Part shown: piece by piece, positions 1-8,904 of the stretch
Layout of the letters: each line of letters starts with the position of its first letter
Numbering within the stretch: the first letter of the stretch is position 1
NCBI RefSeq assembly: GCF_002207865.1
Contig: NZ_BDQM01000007.1
Location: 62,001-126,000, forward strand
Length of the DNA: 64,000 bases
Reading direction: 5' to 3'
Source of the DNA: Colwellia marinimaniae
GTDB taxonomy: Bacteria; Pseudomonadota; Gammaproteobacteria; Enterobacterales; Alteromonadaceae
Notes under the pieces: model-generated
The model's database searches: none
What the model was told of the DNA's origin: nothing
The model's input: the letters and a program-made list of their open reading frames with translations, nothing else
Made by a program: the position numbers and the translations under genes

Positions 1-16
1 AATTTAAGGTGTCCCA

Positions 17-454
17 ATGGATATTCGTAAAATAAAAAAACTTATCGAACTGGTTGAAGAGTCCGGTATCAACGAGCTAGAGATCTCTGAAGGTGAAGAA
101 TCCGTACGCATTTGCCGTGGCGTTGTTGCAGTGGCCCCAGTAATGCAAGCGGCTCCTTTAGCTGCTCCGGTTGCCCCAGTTGCAGTGGTTCCTGCTGAAG
201 TAGCAGCTCCAGCACCTACTGGTCATATCGTTCGTTCTCCTATGGTTGGTACTTACTATGCTTCCGCTTCACCTGATGCACCCGCATTTGCTGAAGTCGG
301 TAAACATGTAAATGCTGGCGATACTTTATGTATTGTTGAAGCAATGAAAATGATGAACCAAATTGAAGCGGACAAGTCTGGCGTTATTAAAGAAATTTTA
401 GCGCAAAATGAAGACGCCATTGAATTTGACCAACCGCTATTCATCATTGAATAA
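17..454 (+). CDS. accB: Biotin carboxyl carrier protein of acetyl-CoA carboxylase
   Basis: Carries the biotin that AccC carboxylates and the carboxyltransferase uses to make malonyl-CoA for fatty acid synthesis in the cytoplasm. The 145-aa protein has a charged N-terminal segment, an Ala/Pro-rich linker (about residues 36-68) and a biotinyl domain with the biotinylation motif EAMKMMNQI, placing the modified lysine at about K111. The length is normal for the family. The start ATG follows an AAGG Shine-Dalgarno sequence. It lies 32 bp upstream of accC, the usual accBC operon. Its promoter lies outside the window. Confidence 0.97.
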   Translation: MDIRKIKKLIELVEESGINELEISEGEESVRICRGVVAVAPVMQAAPLAAPVAPVAVVPAEVAAPAPTGHIVRSPMVGTYYASASPDAPAFAEVGKHVNAGDTLCIVEAMKMMNQIEADKSGVIKEILAQNEDAIEFDQPLFIIE

Positions 455-486
455 GCCCGTATATATTCAGAGATAAGGGTTATTCC

Positions 487-1833
487 ATGTTAGATAAAGT
501 TGTTATCGCCAATCGTGGCGAAATTGCCTTAAGAATATTGCGCGCCTGTAAAGAGCTTGGTATCAAAACCGTGGCTGTTCATTCAACTGCTGATAAAGAC
601 CTTAAACACGTTTTGTTAGCGGATGAAACCATTTGTATTGGTAAAGCACCCGCACCTGATAGCTACCTTAATATTCCGGCAATCATTACCGCAGCAGAAG
701 TAACCAATGCAGTTGCTATTCATCCTGGTTATGGTTTTTTAGCAGAAAATGCTGATTTTGCTGAACAAGTTGAAAACTCTGGTTTTATCTTTATCGGTCC
801 AACGGCAGAAAGCATCCGTATTATGGGTGATAAAGTTGCGGCAATAAAATCGATGAAAGGTGCGGGAGTGCCTTGTGTACCTGGCTCTGATGGTCCATTG
901 ACTGAAGATAATGCGCAAAATAAGGCTCATGCCAAACGCATCGGTTACCCGGTAATCATTAAAGCGGCTGGTGGTGGTGGTGGTCGTGGCATGCGCGTAG
1001 TGCGTAGTGAAGGAGAATTGGTCGAGGCTATTGCCTTAACCAAAAAAGAAGCGGGTACTATTTTCAAAAATGATATGGTTTACATGGAAAAATTCCTTGA
1101 AAATCCACGTCATATTGAAATTCAAATCCTTGCTGATGGCCAAGGCAGCGCAATTCACTTAGGTGAGCGTGATTGTTCAATGCAACGACGTCACCAAAAA
1201 GTAGTTGAAGAAGCACCTGCACCAGGTATTACCCCTGAAATGCGCGCCAAAATTGGTGAGCGTTGTTGTAATGCTTGTCTTGAGATTAACTATCGCGGTG
1301 CTGGTACGTTTGAATTCTTATATGAAAATGGTGAATTCTACTTCATTGAAATGAATACCCGTATTCAGGTTGAGCATCCAGTAACAGAAATGATCACGGG
1401 TGTTGACTTGATCAAAGAGCAACTACGTATTGCCGCTGGTCAACCGTTATCATATACCCAAGACGATATTAAAATTTCAGGTCACTCAATTGAATGTCGT
1501 ATAAATGCTGAAGATCCTCGTACTTTTATTCCGTCACCGGGTAAGATTACCCGTTTCCACCCACCAGGTGGTTTAGGTGTACGTTGGGATTCTCATATTT
1601 ATGCTGGTTATTCTGTACCGCCACATTATGACTCTATGATTGGTAAACTAATCACTTGGGGTGATAACCGTGATGTTGCTATTGCGCGTATGCGTAATGC
1701 CTTAGCCGAATTAGTGATTGACGGTATTAAAACTAACATTACTTTGCATCAAGATATTTTAAATGATCAAGGTTTTGTTAATGGTGGTGCTAACATTCAT
1801 TACTTAGAACAGAAGTTAGCTGAACTTGACTAG
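487..1833 (+). CDS. accC: Biotin carboxylase subunit of acetyl-CoA carboxylase
   Basis: ATP-dependent carboxylation of the biotin on AccB, the first half-reaction of acetyl-CoA carboxylase. The 448-aa product has the full biotin carboxylase layout: N-terminal preATP-grasp ([15 protein letters not shown]), an ATP-grasp domain with the glycine-rich loop [13 protein letters not shown], the catalytic segment [16 protein letters not shown] and the C-terminal domain. The length is typical. It is co-transcribed with accB. After the stop come about 65 bp, then the 49-bp tandem repeat and an intrinsic terminator, which probably ends the operon. Confidence 0.97.
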   Translation: MLDKVVIANRGEIALRILRACKELGIKTVAVHSTADKDLKHVLLADETICIGKAPAPDSYLNIPAIITAAEVTNAVAIHPGYGFLAENADFAEQVENSGFIFIGPTAESIRIMGDKVAAIKSMKGAGVPCVPGSDGPLTEDNAQNKAHAKRIGYPVIIKAAGGGGGRGMRVVRSEGELVEAIALTKKEAGTIFKNDMVYMEKFLENPRHIEIQILADGQGSAIHLGERDCSMQRRHQKVVEEAPAPGITPEMRAKIGERCCNACLEINYRGAGTFEFLYENGEFYFIEMNTRIQVEHPVTEMITGVDLIKEQLRIAAGQPLSYTQDDIKISGHSIECRINAEDPRTFIPSPGKITRFHPPGGLGVRWDSHIYAGYSVPPHYDSMIGKLITWGDNRDVAIARMRNALAELVIDGIKTNITLHQDILNDQGFVNGGANIHYLEQKLAELD

Positions 1834-1900
1834 TTTTTATTAGAAAACACTATTGCTCACTCCTAGACCTGCTGTCTCCGTGAGCTAGTGCACATCTGGT

Positions 1901-2047
1901 ACATATCGAAAATGTGCGTCCTGCATTTTCTGAATACCGTACATCCTGTACATATCGAAAATGTGGGTCCTGCATTTTCTGAATACCGTACATCCTGTAC
2001 ATATCGAAAATGTGCGTCCTGCATTTTCTGAATACCGTACATCCTGT
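1901..2047. repeat. Three tandem copies of a 49-bp two-hairpin repeat
   Basis: Units begin at 1901, 1950 and 1999, with a partial fourth (ACATAT) at 2048. The copies are almost identical (GTGCG becomes GTGGG in the second). Each unit contains a 6-bp hairpin GAAAAT/ATTTTC (1908-1913 with 1925-1930 in unit 1), then TGAATACC, then GTAC-ATCCT-GTAC (1939-1951). The period is not a multiple of three and both strands lack a convincing gene, so the array is non-coding. It lies in the 3' untranslated region of accBC, directly before the terminator. Related single modules occur at about 28235-28278 and 58050-58093. Confidence 0.9.
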
Positions 2048-2054
2048 ACATATT

Positions 2055-2082
2055 AAAAGCTCTGCAAATGCAGAGCTTTTTT
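2055..2082 (+). terminator. Intrinsic terminator after accBC
   Basis: Perfect inverted repeat AAAAGCTCTGCA / TGCAGAGCTTTT (2055-2066, 2069-2080) followed by a T-run. It sits just past the 49-bp repeats and is the likely end of the accBC transcript. Confidence 0.85.
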
Positions 2083-2131
2083 GTTATTCTAGCGCGGTAA
2101 ATATTTCACTTATTTTGAGTTAACAACGCTT

Positions 2132-2287
2132 ATGTCCAATTCCCATGAAAAACCCCTAGCGCCGGCCGACGATGATTGTTGTGGTGGTGGTGCCTGTAAC
2201 CCTTGTGTATGGGATGGTTATTACCTTGAATTACAAACATGGCGCATAGAAGAAGCAAAACGCAGGGAACAAGCCAAGACTGAGTAA
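2132..2287 (+). CDS. Small oxidoreductase-like domain protein (51 aa)
   Basis: A 51-aa protein with a cysteine cluster DDDCCGGGACNPCVWDGYY followed by an amphipathic, charged helix (EEAKRREQAK). This matches the short bacterial 'oxidoreductase-like' domain (CCGxxCxPCVWDxY), which also occurs in eukaryotic mitochondrial proteins. The four cysteines could bind a metal, but the biochemical role is not established. ATG at 2132; no strong Shine-Dalgarno sequence is seen. It lies between two terminators, so it is probably monocistronic. The reading frame is clear from the conserved motif despite its size. Confidence 0.8.
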   Translation: MSNSHEKPLAPADDDCCGGGACNPCVWDGYYLELQTWRIEEAKRREQAKTE

Positions 2288-2322
2288 AACTCAAAATAAG
2301 CCATATTAAAATTAATAAAAAA

Positions 2323-2352
2323 GCCAGTAAAGCTAAGCTTTACTGGCCTTTT
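2323..2352. terminator. Bidirectional terminator between the 51-aa gene and the RND operon
   Basis: Perfect arms GCCAGTAAAGCT (2323-2334) and AGCTTTACTGGC (2336-2347), with A-rich sequence on the left and CTTTT on the right. It can serve the rightward small gene and the leftward RND operon that ends at 2386. Confidence 0.85.
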
Positions 2353-2385
2353 ACTATTCATTATTAGCATATTTTCAATGATTGA

Positions 2386-5300
2386 TTACACCTTGGCAAT
2401 ACGCTTAGCAAAGGTATTTGCCTTATTAAAGCCTATGCTTGAGTTCCAAGCGAGTTTACTAAACATCAAGTAACACCAAGGCACAAGATACAAACTAGTC
2501 ACTGTAGAGAATGTTAAGCCACCAATAATGGCCACAGCCAACGGTGCGTAAGATGGGCCATCACCGCCGAGTTGTGTTGAGCCTAGCGCAAGTGGCACCA
2601 TGCCTAATACGGTTGTCGCCACAGTCATTAACACCGGTCGAAGTCGAGTAATGCATATATCGGCGATCACGGCTTCCAATTGCTCAATATTTGGTGACAT
2701 CTGATTTATTTGATCAATTAAGACAATGCCATTATTGACCACTATGCCCATCAGGATCAAAATGCCAATCATGCCCATCACCGACATACTGGTACCCGTA
2801 AGCAGGAAAAACCAAAAGACACCGACAATGGAGTATAAAATAGAGCTAATAATAGCTGCGGGTAATAATAACGACTCAAATAAAGCCGCCATCACTATAT
2901 AAATCATGGCTAAAGCCAACAACATATTCACCAACATAATATTTTGCTCTTGTTGTTGGCGATTAAAACCACGTCCCAATTTCCAGGTGTACCCTGGGGG
3001 TAAGTCAAAACTAGCCATGGCTTGTTCAATACGTTCTTTGGCTTGCTCCATGGTTATATCATTCATGTTTGCCCCTATGGTCAAGGCGGTTTGTCTTTCT
3101 TCACGATAAATTGCCGCTAGCCTTGGCTGAACCGTAAATTTAGCAACACTTTCTAGGGTAATATTTTGGCCATCAATTTTTGTAATCGGCAATTTTTTCA
3201 ATTGATTTAACGAGTACTTAAGTTTTTCATCATAAAGTAAGCGAATATTTACTTCACCATTAGGATCATGACGGAAGCTGCGTAGTTCAACTCCCCGTAA
3301 CGCCGTGCCGACAATTTGTGCAACTTGTCGAGAATCAAGCCCCAATTGGTTCGCTTTAAAGCGATCTATTACCACCACCATTTCTTTTTGATGCTGAGAT
3401 ACATCACTTTTTACATCGGTTAAGCCGTCAACATGGGCAAGTATCGGCACGATTTGCTCAGAGAGCGTCATTAACATTTCTGTTGAGGCGCCCAACAAGG
3501 TGACACTAACACCACCACTTTTAGCACTCTGCCAACCAAAGTCAGGTTTAGCAGCATAAAATGCCGGCATATTTTTTCGAATGCGTTCTTTTAATTCATT
3601 CATGGAAATATCGCGACTTTCTTTGAGTAACAAGGTAGAAGAGGCCCGTTCACCACTGTAATAACTGTAAACAGAATCAATATAGAATTCCTCTTGATGT
3701 TCATACAAATAGGCTTCCATACGATTCACCATGGCTTCTACATGCTCAAGTGGAAATTGACCTTCAACGTGATAACGCATAAATAAGCGGGTTCCGTCTT
3801 GATTGTCATTATTATCTGAGGTAATCACTCCCATAGGAATCGCCGAACTTGCTAAAATCAACAAGGCGCAAAAGCCGGTAATTTTGGGGTGAGCTAATAC
3901 CCAGGAAAGGCTTTTTTTATAGCGCATACTGCCATTATTAACCGTTGAATTTTTCTCACTATGGTTCGATTTTCTGCTTGAGCTAGCAACAAGATTTTCC
4001 AGTGGAATTTTAGATAATAATAAGGGCAGCAAGGTTTTAGCAATCAATAACGAGGCCGCTAAGGAAATACAGATAGCAATAGCGACATGCTCTAAGAAAA
4101 CGGTAATTTGTACCTTTTCGCCAATGATATTTGGCAGAAATACTATCATGGTCGTTAATGTGCCTGTCATGACGGCCAAGGAGACTTTATCAACACCGCG
4201 CAATATATTGCGAATTTTTTCTTGCTGAGTCGTTGCCGGATTATTCCGGTGTTCGGCAGCAATTGACTCCGTCACCACTACCGAGTTATCAACCAACATA
4301 CCGACCGCTAATAATAGTCCCATCATTGACAGAATATTCAGTGAGTAGCCTAAAAAGTACATAACCGCTAAGGTGATACAAATAGAAAAGGGTACTGATG
4401 CCACCACCAGAATAGTTGCGGTAGTGTTGCGCAGAAAAAGAAATAACACCATAAAGGATAGTACCGCACCAATGGCGCCAGCCATTAATAAGGCCGACAA
4501 TGAATCGGTCACCCCTTTTGCCTGATCCTCCATCATAAAAATATTGATACCACTAAACTGCGAACTTTGCGATATTTCATCAACCGCGCTAACAACTCGG
4601 CCAGCAACATCGACCAGGTTAGCACTGGATTCTTTAAAAATATTGACGCCAATAGCGTAACTTCTGTCTAAATGTCGACCGTCGATTCTTTCTGGTTGCT
4701 CAAATAACACCTGCGCAATATCGCCAAGATAAACGTTATCTTTAACCACTAGGCCTCGTATATCATTTAGTTGAGTAAACTCTCCTTTAGGACTAATGCG
4801 AATAGTATTCGTTGCTGACCTTAATGAGCCAGCATTGATGGTAAAGTTATGGGCCTGTAGCATTTTTGTTAGTTGCAAAACATCAATGTTATGACTTGCC
4901 ATGCGCTCGCTCATTAAGCGGATAGATATTTGTCGCTGGTCTACGCCATAAAGCTCAACTTTTGAAACGCCAGGCAGGCGCTCCAGTGGTTTTTTCAAAT
5001 AATTATTGAGCAGCTGAAAGCTGTTTTTCAGTTCACGTTCACTGGAAATACGCAGCGTTAAAATAGGCATATCCGCAGTTGAAAACTGATAGACAAAGAC
5101 ACGTTGTAAATCTTCCGGTAATAAATGACGAATAGCATCAATTTTCTCACGCGCTTCTATCGCTTTGCCCGTTAAACTAGTTTCCCATGCAACTTCAATA
5201 CTTATTTCTGCGCCATGCTCTGTTGAGCGCGAACTAAGTCGCTTTATGCCACCCATAGTTGCCAGTGCTTCTTCTAGGGGTTTAGTCACTAAGCGCTCGA

Positions 5301-5490
5301 CTTCTGCAGGGCTTGATGCTTGATACGGTGCACTTATCATCATTTCAGGGATGTCGATACCCGGCCATTTTTCCAAGGGCAGTAACTGTGTTGCCGCTAT
5401 ACCCATCATTAACATGGTTAGACAAAGCATCAAGGTGGTTACTGGTTTTTTAAGCGCCAGCGCAGTTAAGTTAAAGCTACTATTAGACAT
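2386..5490 (-). CDS. RND efflux permease, HAE1/AcrB type (second permease)
   Basis: Inner-membrane, proton-driven resistance-nodulation-division transporter of 1034 aa. It has the family architecture: a TM helix near residue 15, a large periplasmic porter domain, a helix cluster containing the TM4 motif GMLVDNSVVVTESI, a second porter domain and C-terminal helices (GIVVNNGIVLIDQINQ). Its start overlaps the end of the upstream permease gene by 8 bp, so translation is probably coupled. Two different permeases with one adaptor suggests a heteromeric pump of the MdtBC type, but this is inference. No outer-membrane TolC-type gene is nearby. The substrate is unknown. Confidence 0.93.
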   Translation of the reverse strand: MSNSSFNLTALALKKPVTTLMLCLTMLMMGIAATQLLPLEKWPGIDIPEMMISAPYQASSPAEVERLVTKPLEEALATMGGIKRLSSRSTEHGAEISIEVAWETSLTGKAIEAREKIDAIRHLLPEDLQRVFVYQFSTADMPILTLRISSERELKNSFQLLNNYLKKPLERLPGVSKVELYGVDQRQISIRLMSERMASHNIDVLQLTKMLQAHNFTINAGSLRSATNTIRISPKGEFTQLNDIRGLVVKDNVYLGDIAQVLFEQPERIDGRHLDRSYAIGVNIFKESSANLVDVAGRVVSAVDEISQSSQFSGINIFMMEDQAKGVTDSLSALLMAGAIGAVLSFMVLFLFLRNTTATILVVASVPFSICITLAVMYFLGYSLNILSMMGLLLAVGMLVDNSVVVTESIAAEHRNNPATTQQEKIRNILRGVDKVSLAVMTGTLTTMIVFLPNIIGEKVQITVFLEHVAIAICISLAASLLIAKTLLPLLLSKIPLENLVASSSRKSNHSEKNSTVNNGSMRYKKSLSWVLAHPKITGFCALLILASSAIPMGVITSDNNDNQDGTRLFMRYHVEGQFPLEHVEAMVNRMEAYLYEHQEEFYIDSVYSYYSGERASSTLLLKESRDISMNELKERIRKNMPAFYAAKPDFGWQSAKSGGVSVTLLGASTEMLMTLSEQIVPILAHVDGLTDVKSDVSQHQKEMVVVIDRFKANQLGLDSRQVAQIVGTALRGVELRSFRHDPNGEVNIRLLYDEKLKYSLNQLKKLPITKIDGQNITLESVAKFTVQPRLAAIYREERQTALTIGANMNDITMEQAKERIEQAMASFDLPPGYTWKLGRGFNRQQQEQNIMLVNMLLALAMIYIVMAALFESLLLPAAIISSILYSIVGVFWFFLLTGTSMSVMGMIGILILMGIVVNNGIVLIDQINQMSPNIEQLEAVIADICITRLRPVLMTVATTVLGMVPLALGSTQLGGDGPSYAPLAVAIIGGLTFSTVTSLYLVPWCYLMFSKLAWNSSIGFNKANTFAKRIAKV

Positions 5491-8400
5491 TGTGTGGCTC
5501 CGGTAATGCGCTTATGCCAGGCTCGTTATTCTCTTCAACACATAAACCGTCAACGGTCAGCGAAGCAATTTTTTTATGATCAAACAAATGATAAAGCACA
5601 GGTAAAACGATTAAGGTTAATAGCGTTGAGCAAAGTAGACCGCTGATTACTGTTATCGCCATAGGCGTTCTGAGCTCGGCCCCTTCGCCCACCCCGAATG
5701 CCATAGGAAGCAAGGCCAGTGCTGTGGTAAGTGTCGTCATTATAATAGGACGTAATCGAGACTGAGCAGCCTGCGTTATAGCCATAGCTTTATCTAAACC
5801 TTGGGCCCGTAATTGGTTAATTCTATCAAGTAAAACAATGGCATTATTCACCACAATACCCGCCAACATAATCAAACCAATAAAGACGATGACACTGATA
5901 TTACAGCCAAATAGATATAAGCCATAAATAGAGCCAACACCGGCTAACGGTACGCTGAACAAGATTAATAAGGGTTGTAATAATGACTCAAACTTAGAAG
6001 CCATCACCAGGTAAACTAAAAATACCGCCAAGGTTAATGCCATCAGCATGGAGTTAAATGACTGTTGCATTTCTTCGCTTTGTCCGCCAAAAGTCGCTAC
6101 TACGCTTAACGGCAGTTTTAATTGCTGGATTAATTCATTGGCCTTAGCTAAGGCACTATTTTGATCGCCCATCGCTATATTGGCACTAATAATCGCAACA
6201 CGCTGTTGGTTAATGCGGTTAATTTGCGCTGGACCAACGGTTTCAACAATAGTACTGATACTGTCAAGTGTGATAGGAAAGTCACTATTGGGGTTAACCA
6301 CAAGCTCCCTTAAATCGGTAATAGAATCACGTTGTTTGGCATCGCTGCGTACTAATATATCTATCTTGCGATCAAGTAAGGTATATTTGCTGGCAATATT
6401 CCCGCCGATGTTCACCGCGACAAGTCGCGCTATATCGGGTGCATTCAAGCCTAACTGAGCAATTTTTTGCTGATTAAAATGTATGGCTAATTCTGGTTGC
6501 CCTTTACGTTGGCTATTGGCAACATCAACAAACTGTGCATCTTGGTGCATCAATGTTGTTAATTTATTACTGTAGCTGGTTAGCAAGTTAAGATCATAAC
6601 TGGCCAATTCTATGCTGATTGGTTTACTAAAAGTAAACAATTCCGGTTGGTTTAATTGGGTAGTAGCGCCAACAATTTTTTCACTATACTGACGAATATC
6701 CGCCATCACTTGTCGTTCATCTTGACTATCATGCAGCATTATTTGCAACCTAGCCTGATGCTCACCCCCTTTATCCGCATTACTGGTCATTAAACTGCCT
6801 CGACCCGTTAATGAATAGGTACTTTTAATGCGTTTATCTTGCTGTAACTTTTCAGCGATTTTATTTATGGTGCTGTCTGTTACTGCCAGTGGTGTACCCG
6901 GAGCAAGCTCAAGTTCAAGATAAAACTCTCCTTGCGCCAACGGCGGTAATAATTCCACCCCTATTTTAGGTAAGATGAAGAAAGCTGAACCCGCAAAGAC
7001 TAGGCTGATCAGTAAGGTACTAACACCATGTTTTAACGCTAGTGCTAACGATTTTTGATAAAATTCGGCTAACCGCTCAAAGACAAAATTAAATCCGGCG
7101 CTAAGTGGCTTCATGATAAAGGCAGCGACTTTATTAATCCCATGAAAAACCACCAGCACAATACGGGTAATAAGCATAGGCAAGAAAATAAAAATAACTT
7201 TAACGGGTAAAACTAAGATAAAGGTTATTTTTTTAGTCCAAACCAGCGCTTTAAAACTAATTTTTACCGCATCACTATCGTCTTTTTCTTGCTCTACTGC
7301 TGGCGACATCTGTCTTGAAGCCAACATTGGTATCAAGGTTAACGCCACAACTAATGAAGCAATGAGGGCAAAAGCGACTGTCATGGCTTGATCGGCAAAG
7401 AGCTGTCCGGCGACACCTTCGACAAAAATTAACGGCACAAAAACCGCCAACGTAGTGAGTGTTGAGGCAATAATAGCGCCACTCACTTCTTTAGTGCCTT
7501 TTCGAGCAGCTTCAACAACATTCAAGCCCTGCTCTTTATAGCGGGCAATATTTTCCAACACCACGATGGCATTATCGACCAGTAACCCCATTGCTAAGGC
7601 AATGCCACCAAGGGACATGATATTAAGACTGATATCGTTAGCATACATCATGTTAAATGTGGCAATAACCGACACCGGTATTGATAAAGAAATAATAAGG
7701 GTTGGGATAATCGAGCGCAAGAAAAGGTATAGGATGAACATTGCCAATAAACCACCAATGATCGCCGCTGATTTCACCTCGCTAATGGCATTACTAATAA
7801 AGGTTGATTGATCATAGACCACGGTTAATTGATAGCGCTCCCCCAATAACTTATTAATGGCATCGAGCTTATTATTGATTAAGTTTGCCACTTGCACCGT
7901 ATTAGCATCACCTTCTTTATATATGGCTAATTCAACCGCCTCAACAGCGTTAATACGGGTTATATCGGTGCGTTCTTTGTAACCATCAACAATGGTAGCA
8001 ATATCACTTAGGGTGATTATTTTCTCATTTTCGCGATAAACCACCAGATCGCCAATTTGACTGATATGAGTAAACTGATTCAGCGTACGCACTAGGTATT
8101 GAGTATTACCCTCAATTAACTTACCGGCGGAAATGTTGATATTTTCGGCATGAATTCGATTAATGATATCTTGGCTACTTAAATTAAGCTGTGCCAATTT
8201 GTGTTGATCAATAACAACTTGATATTCTTGTTCAAGACCACCACCTAATTTTACCGATGCCACACCGAGCAGTGATTCTAATTGGCGCTTCACCTCATAT
8301 TCAGCAAACGTTCGGAGCTCGGTTAAGCCAGCCACCGAATTATCTGAAGTTTGTAAACCCAAACGGATAATGGGATCTAAAGACGGGTTAAACTTCAAAA

Positions 8401-8776
8401 TAAGTGGCTTTTGTACATCAAGGGGTAAACGAATAAGATCAAGCTTTTCCCTCACTTCTAAGCTGGTGATATCCATAGCAACATCCCAGTCAAACTCAAG
8501 TAACACATCTGACTGCCCCGCTTTAGATACCGAGCTTATTTTCCTTAATCCCTTTACCACACCAACCGCTTCTTCAATGGGTTTAGTAATTAATTGCTCA
8601 ATTTCAGCAGGGGCGGCTCCTATATAGTTAGTGCGCACAGTCAAGGTAGGATAAGACAGTTCAGGTAACAGGTTAACCGCCAGCCGAGATAAGCCCACTA
8701 AACCAAAAAGCATGACGGCAAAAGTAAACATCCAGATAGTAACCGGACGTTTTATCGCCACATCAACAATACTCAT
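5483..8776 (-). CDS. RND efflux permease, HAE1/AcrB type (first permease)
   Basis: 1097-aa RND permease, longer than the usual 1020-1050 aa. The first TM segment carries AIKRPVTIW. TM4 has GLLVDNAIVVLENI (Asp-Asn where AcrB has Asp-Asp), and the C-terminal bundle has GIVVNNAIVLLDRIN. The extra length lies between the two halves, around residues 505-595, and includes hydrophobic stretches (FILVLPVKVIFIFLPML), possibly extra membrane-associated helices. ATG at 8776 overlaps the stop of the 39-aa ORF (ATGA), with GGAG 9 nt upstream inside that ORF. It belongs to the adaptor/small ORF/permease/permease operon. Confidence 0.93.
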   Translation of the reverse strand: MSIVDVAIKRPVTIWMFTFAVMLFGLVGLSRLAVNLLPELSYPTLTVRTNYIGAAPAEIEQLITKPIEEAVGVVKGLRKISSVSKAGQSDVLLEFDWDVAMDITSLEVREKLDLIRLPLDVQKPLILKFNPSLDPIIRLGLQTSDNSVAGLTELRTFAEYEVKRQLESLLGVASVKLGGGLEQEYQVVIDQHKLAQLNLSSQDIINRIHAENINISAGKLIEGNTQYLVRTLNQFTHISQIGDLVVYRENEKIITLSDIATIVDGYKERTDITRINAVEAVELAIYKEGDANTVQVANLINNKLDAINKLLGERYQLTVVYDQSTFISNAISEVKSAAIIGGLLAMFILYLFLRSIIPTLIISLSIPVSVIATFNMMYANDISLNIMSLGGIALAMGLLVDNAIVVLENIARYKEQGLNVVEAARKGTKEVSGAIIASTLTTLAVFVPLIFVEGVAGQLFADQAMTVAFALIASLVVALTLIPMLASRQMSPAVEQEKDDSDAVKISFKALVWTKKITFILVLPVKVIFIFLPMLITRIVLVVFHGINKVAAFIMKPLSAGFNFVFERLAEFYQKSLALALKHGVSTLLISLVFAGSAFFILPKIGVELLPPLAQGEFYLELELAPGTPLAVTDSTINKIAEKLQQDKRIKSTYSLTGRGSLMTSNADKGGEHQARLQIMLHDSQDERQVMADIRQYSEKIVGATTQLNQPELFTFSKPISIELASYDLNLLTSYSNKLTTLMHQDAQFVDVANSQRKGQPELAIHFNQQKIAQLGLNAPDIARLVAVNIGGNIASKYTLLDRKIDILVRSDAKQRDSITDLRELVVNPNSDFPITLDSISTIVETVGPAQINRINQQRVAIISANIAMGDQNSALAKANELIQQLKLPLSVVATFGGQSEEMQQSFNSMLMALTLAVFLVYLVMASKFESLLQPLLILFSVPLAGVGSIYGLYLFGCNISVIVFIGLIMLAGIVVNNAIVLLDRINQLRAQGLDKAMAITQAAQSRLRPIIMTTLTTALALLPMAFGVGEGAELRTPMAITVISGLLCSTLLTLIVLPVLYHLFDHKKIASLTVDGLCVEENNEPGISALPEPHNV

Positions 8777-8892
8777 GATAAAGCTCCAATGGTATTTACA
8801 CTACTAATTAACAAGGCAATAAAAATTATTAAAATGGTGGCTACCGGGTGTTTGGCAACCACAAAGAATAAGCTATCAATCAAAATATTCAT
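8773..8892 (-). CDS. 39-aa single-helix membrane protein in the RND operon (AcrZ-like candidate)
   Basis: The reading frame starts with ATG at 8892, 12 bp after the adaptor stop, preceded by GAGAG. It ends in a TGA that overlaps the permease ATG. The product begins MNILIDSLFFVVAKHPVATI and continues as one strongly hydrophobic helix; it has no other domain. The position and stop-start overlap suggest it is translated and couples the adaptor to the permease. Its pattern S7, L8, F10, V12, P16, V17 coincides with that of E. coli AcrZ as I remember it, the small protein that binds AcrB through a proline-kinked helix. It also resembles TM1 of RND permeases (K-x-P-V), so it might be a relic of such a gene. 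The function is not proven. Confidence 0.65.
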   Translation of the reverse strand: MNILIDSLFFVVAKHPVATILIIFIALLISSVNTIGALS

Positions 8893-8904
8893 GCTACTGA
8901 CTCT

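Noticed and set aside
1901..2047. CRISPR array
   Set aside because: The copies are contiguous with no unique spacers, so this is a tandem repeat, not a CRISPR.
1863..2051. 62-aa reading frame on the minus strand across the tandem repeats
   Set aside because: It is a by-product of a 49-bp repeat (not a multiple of three), with no ribosome site or domain.
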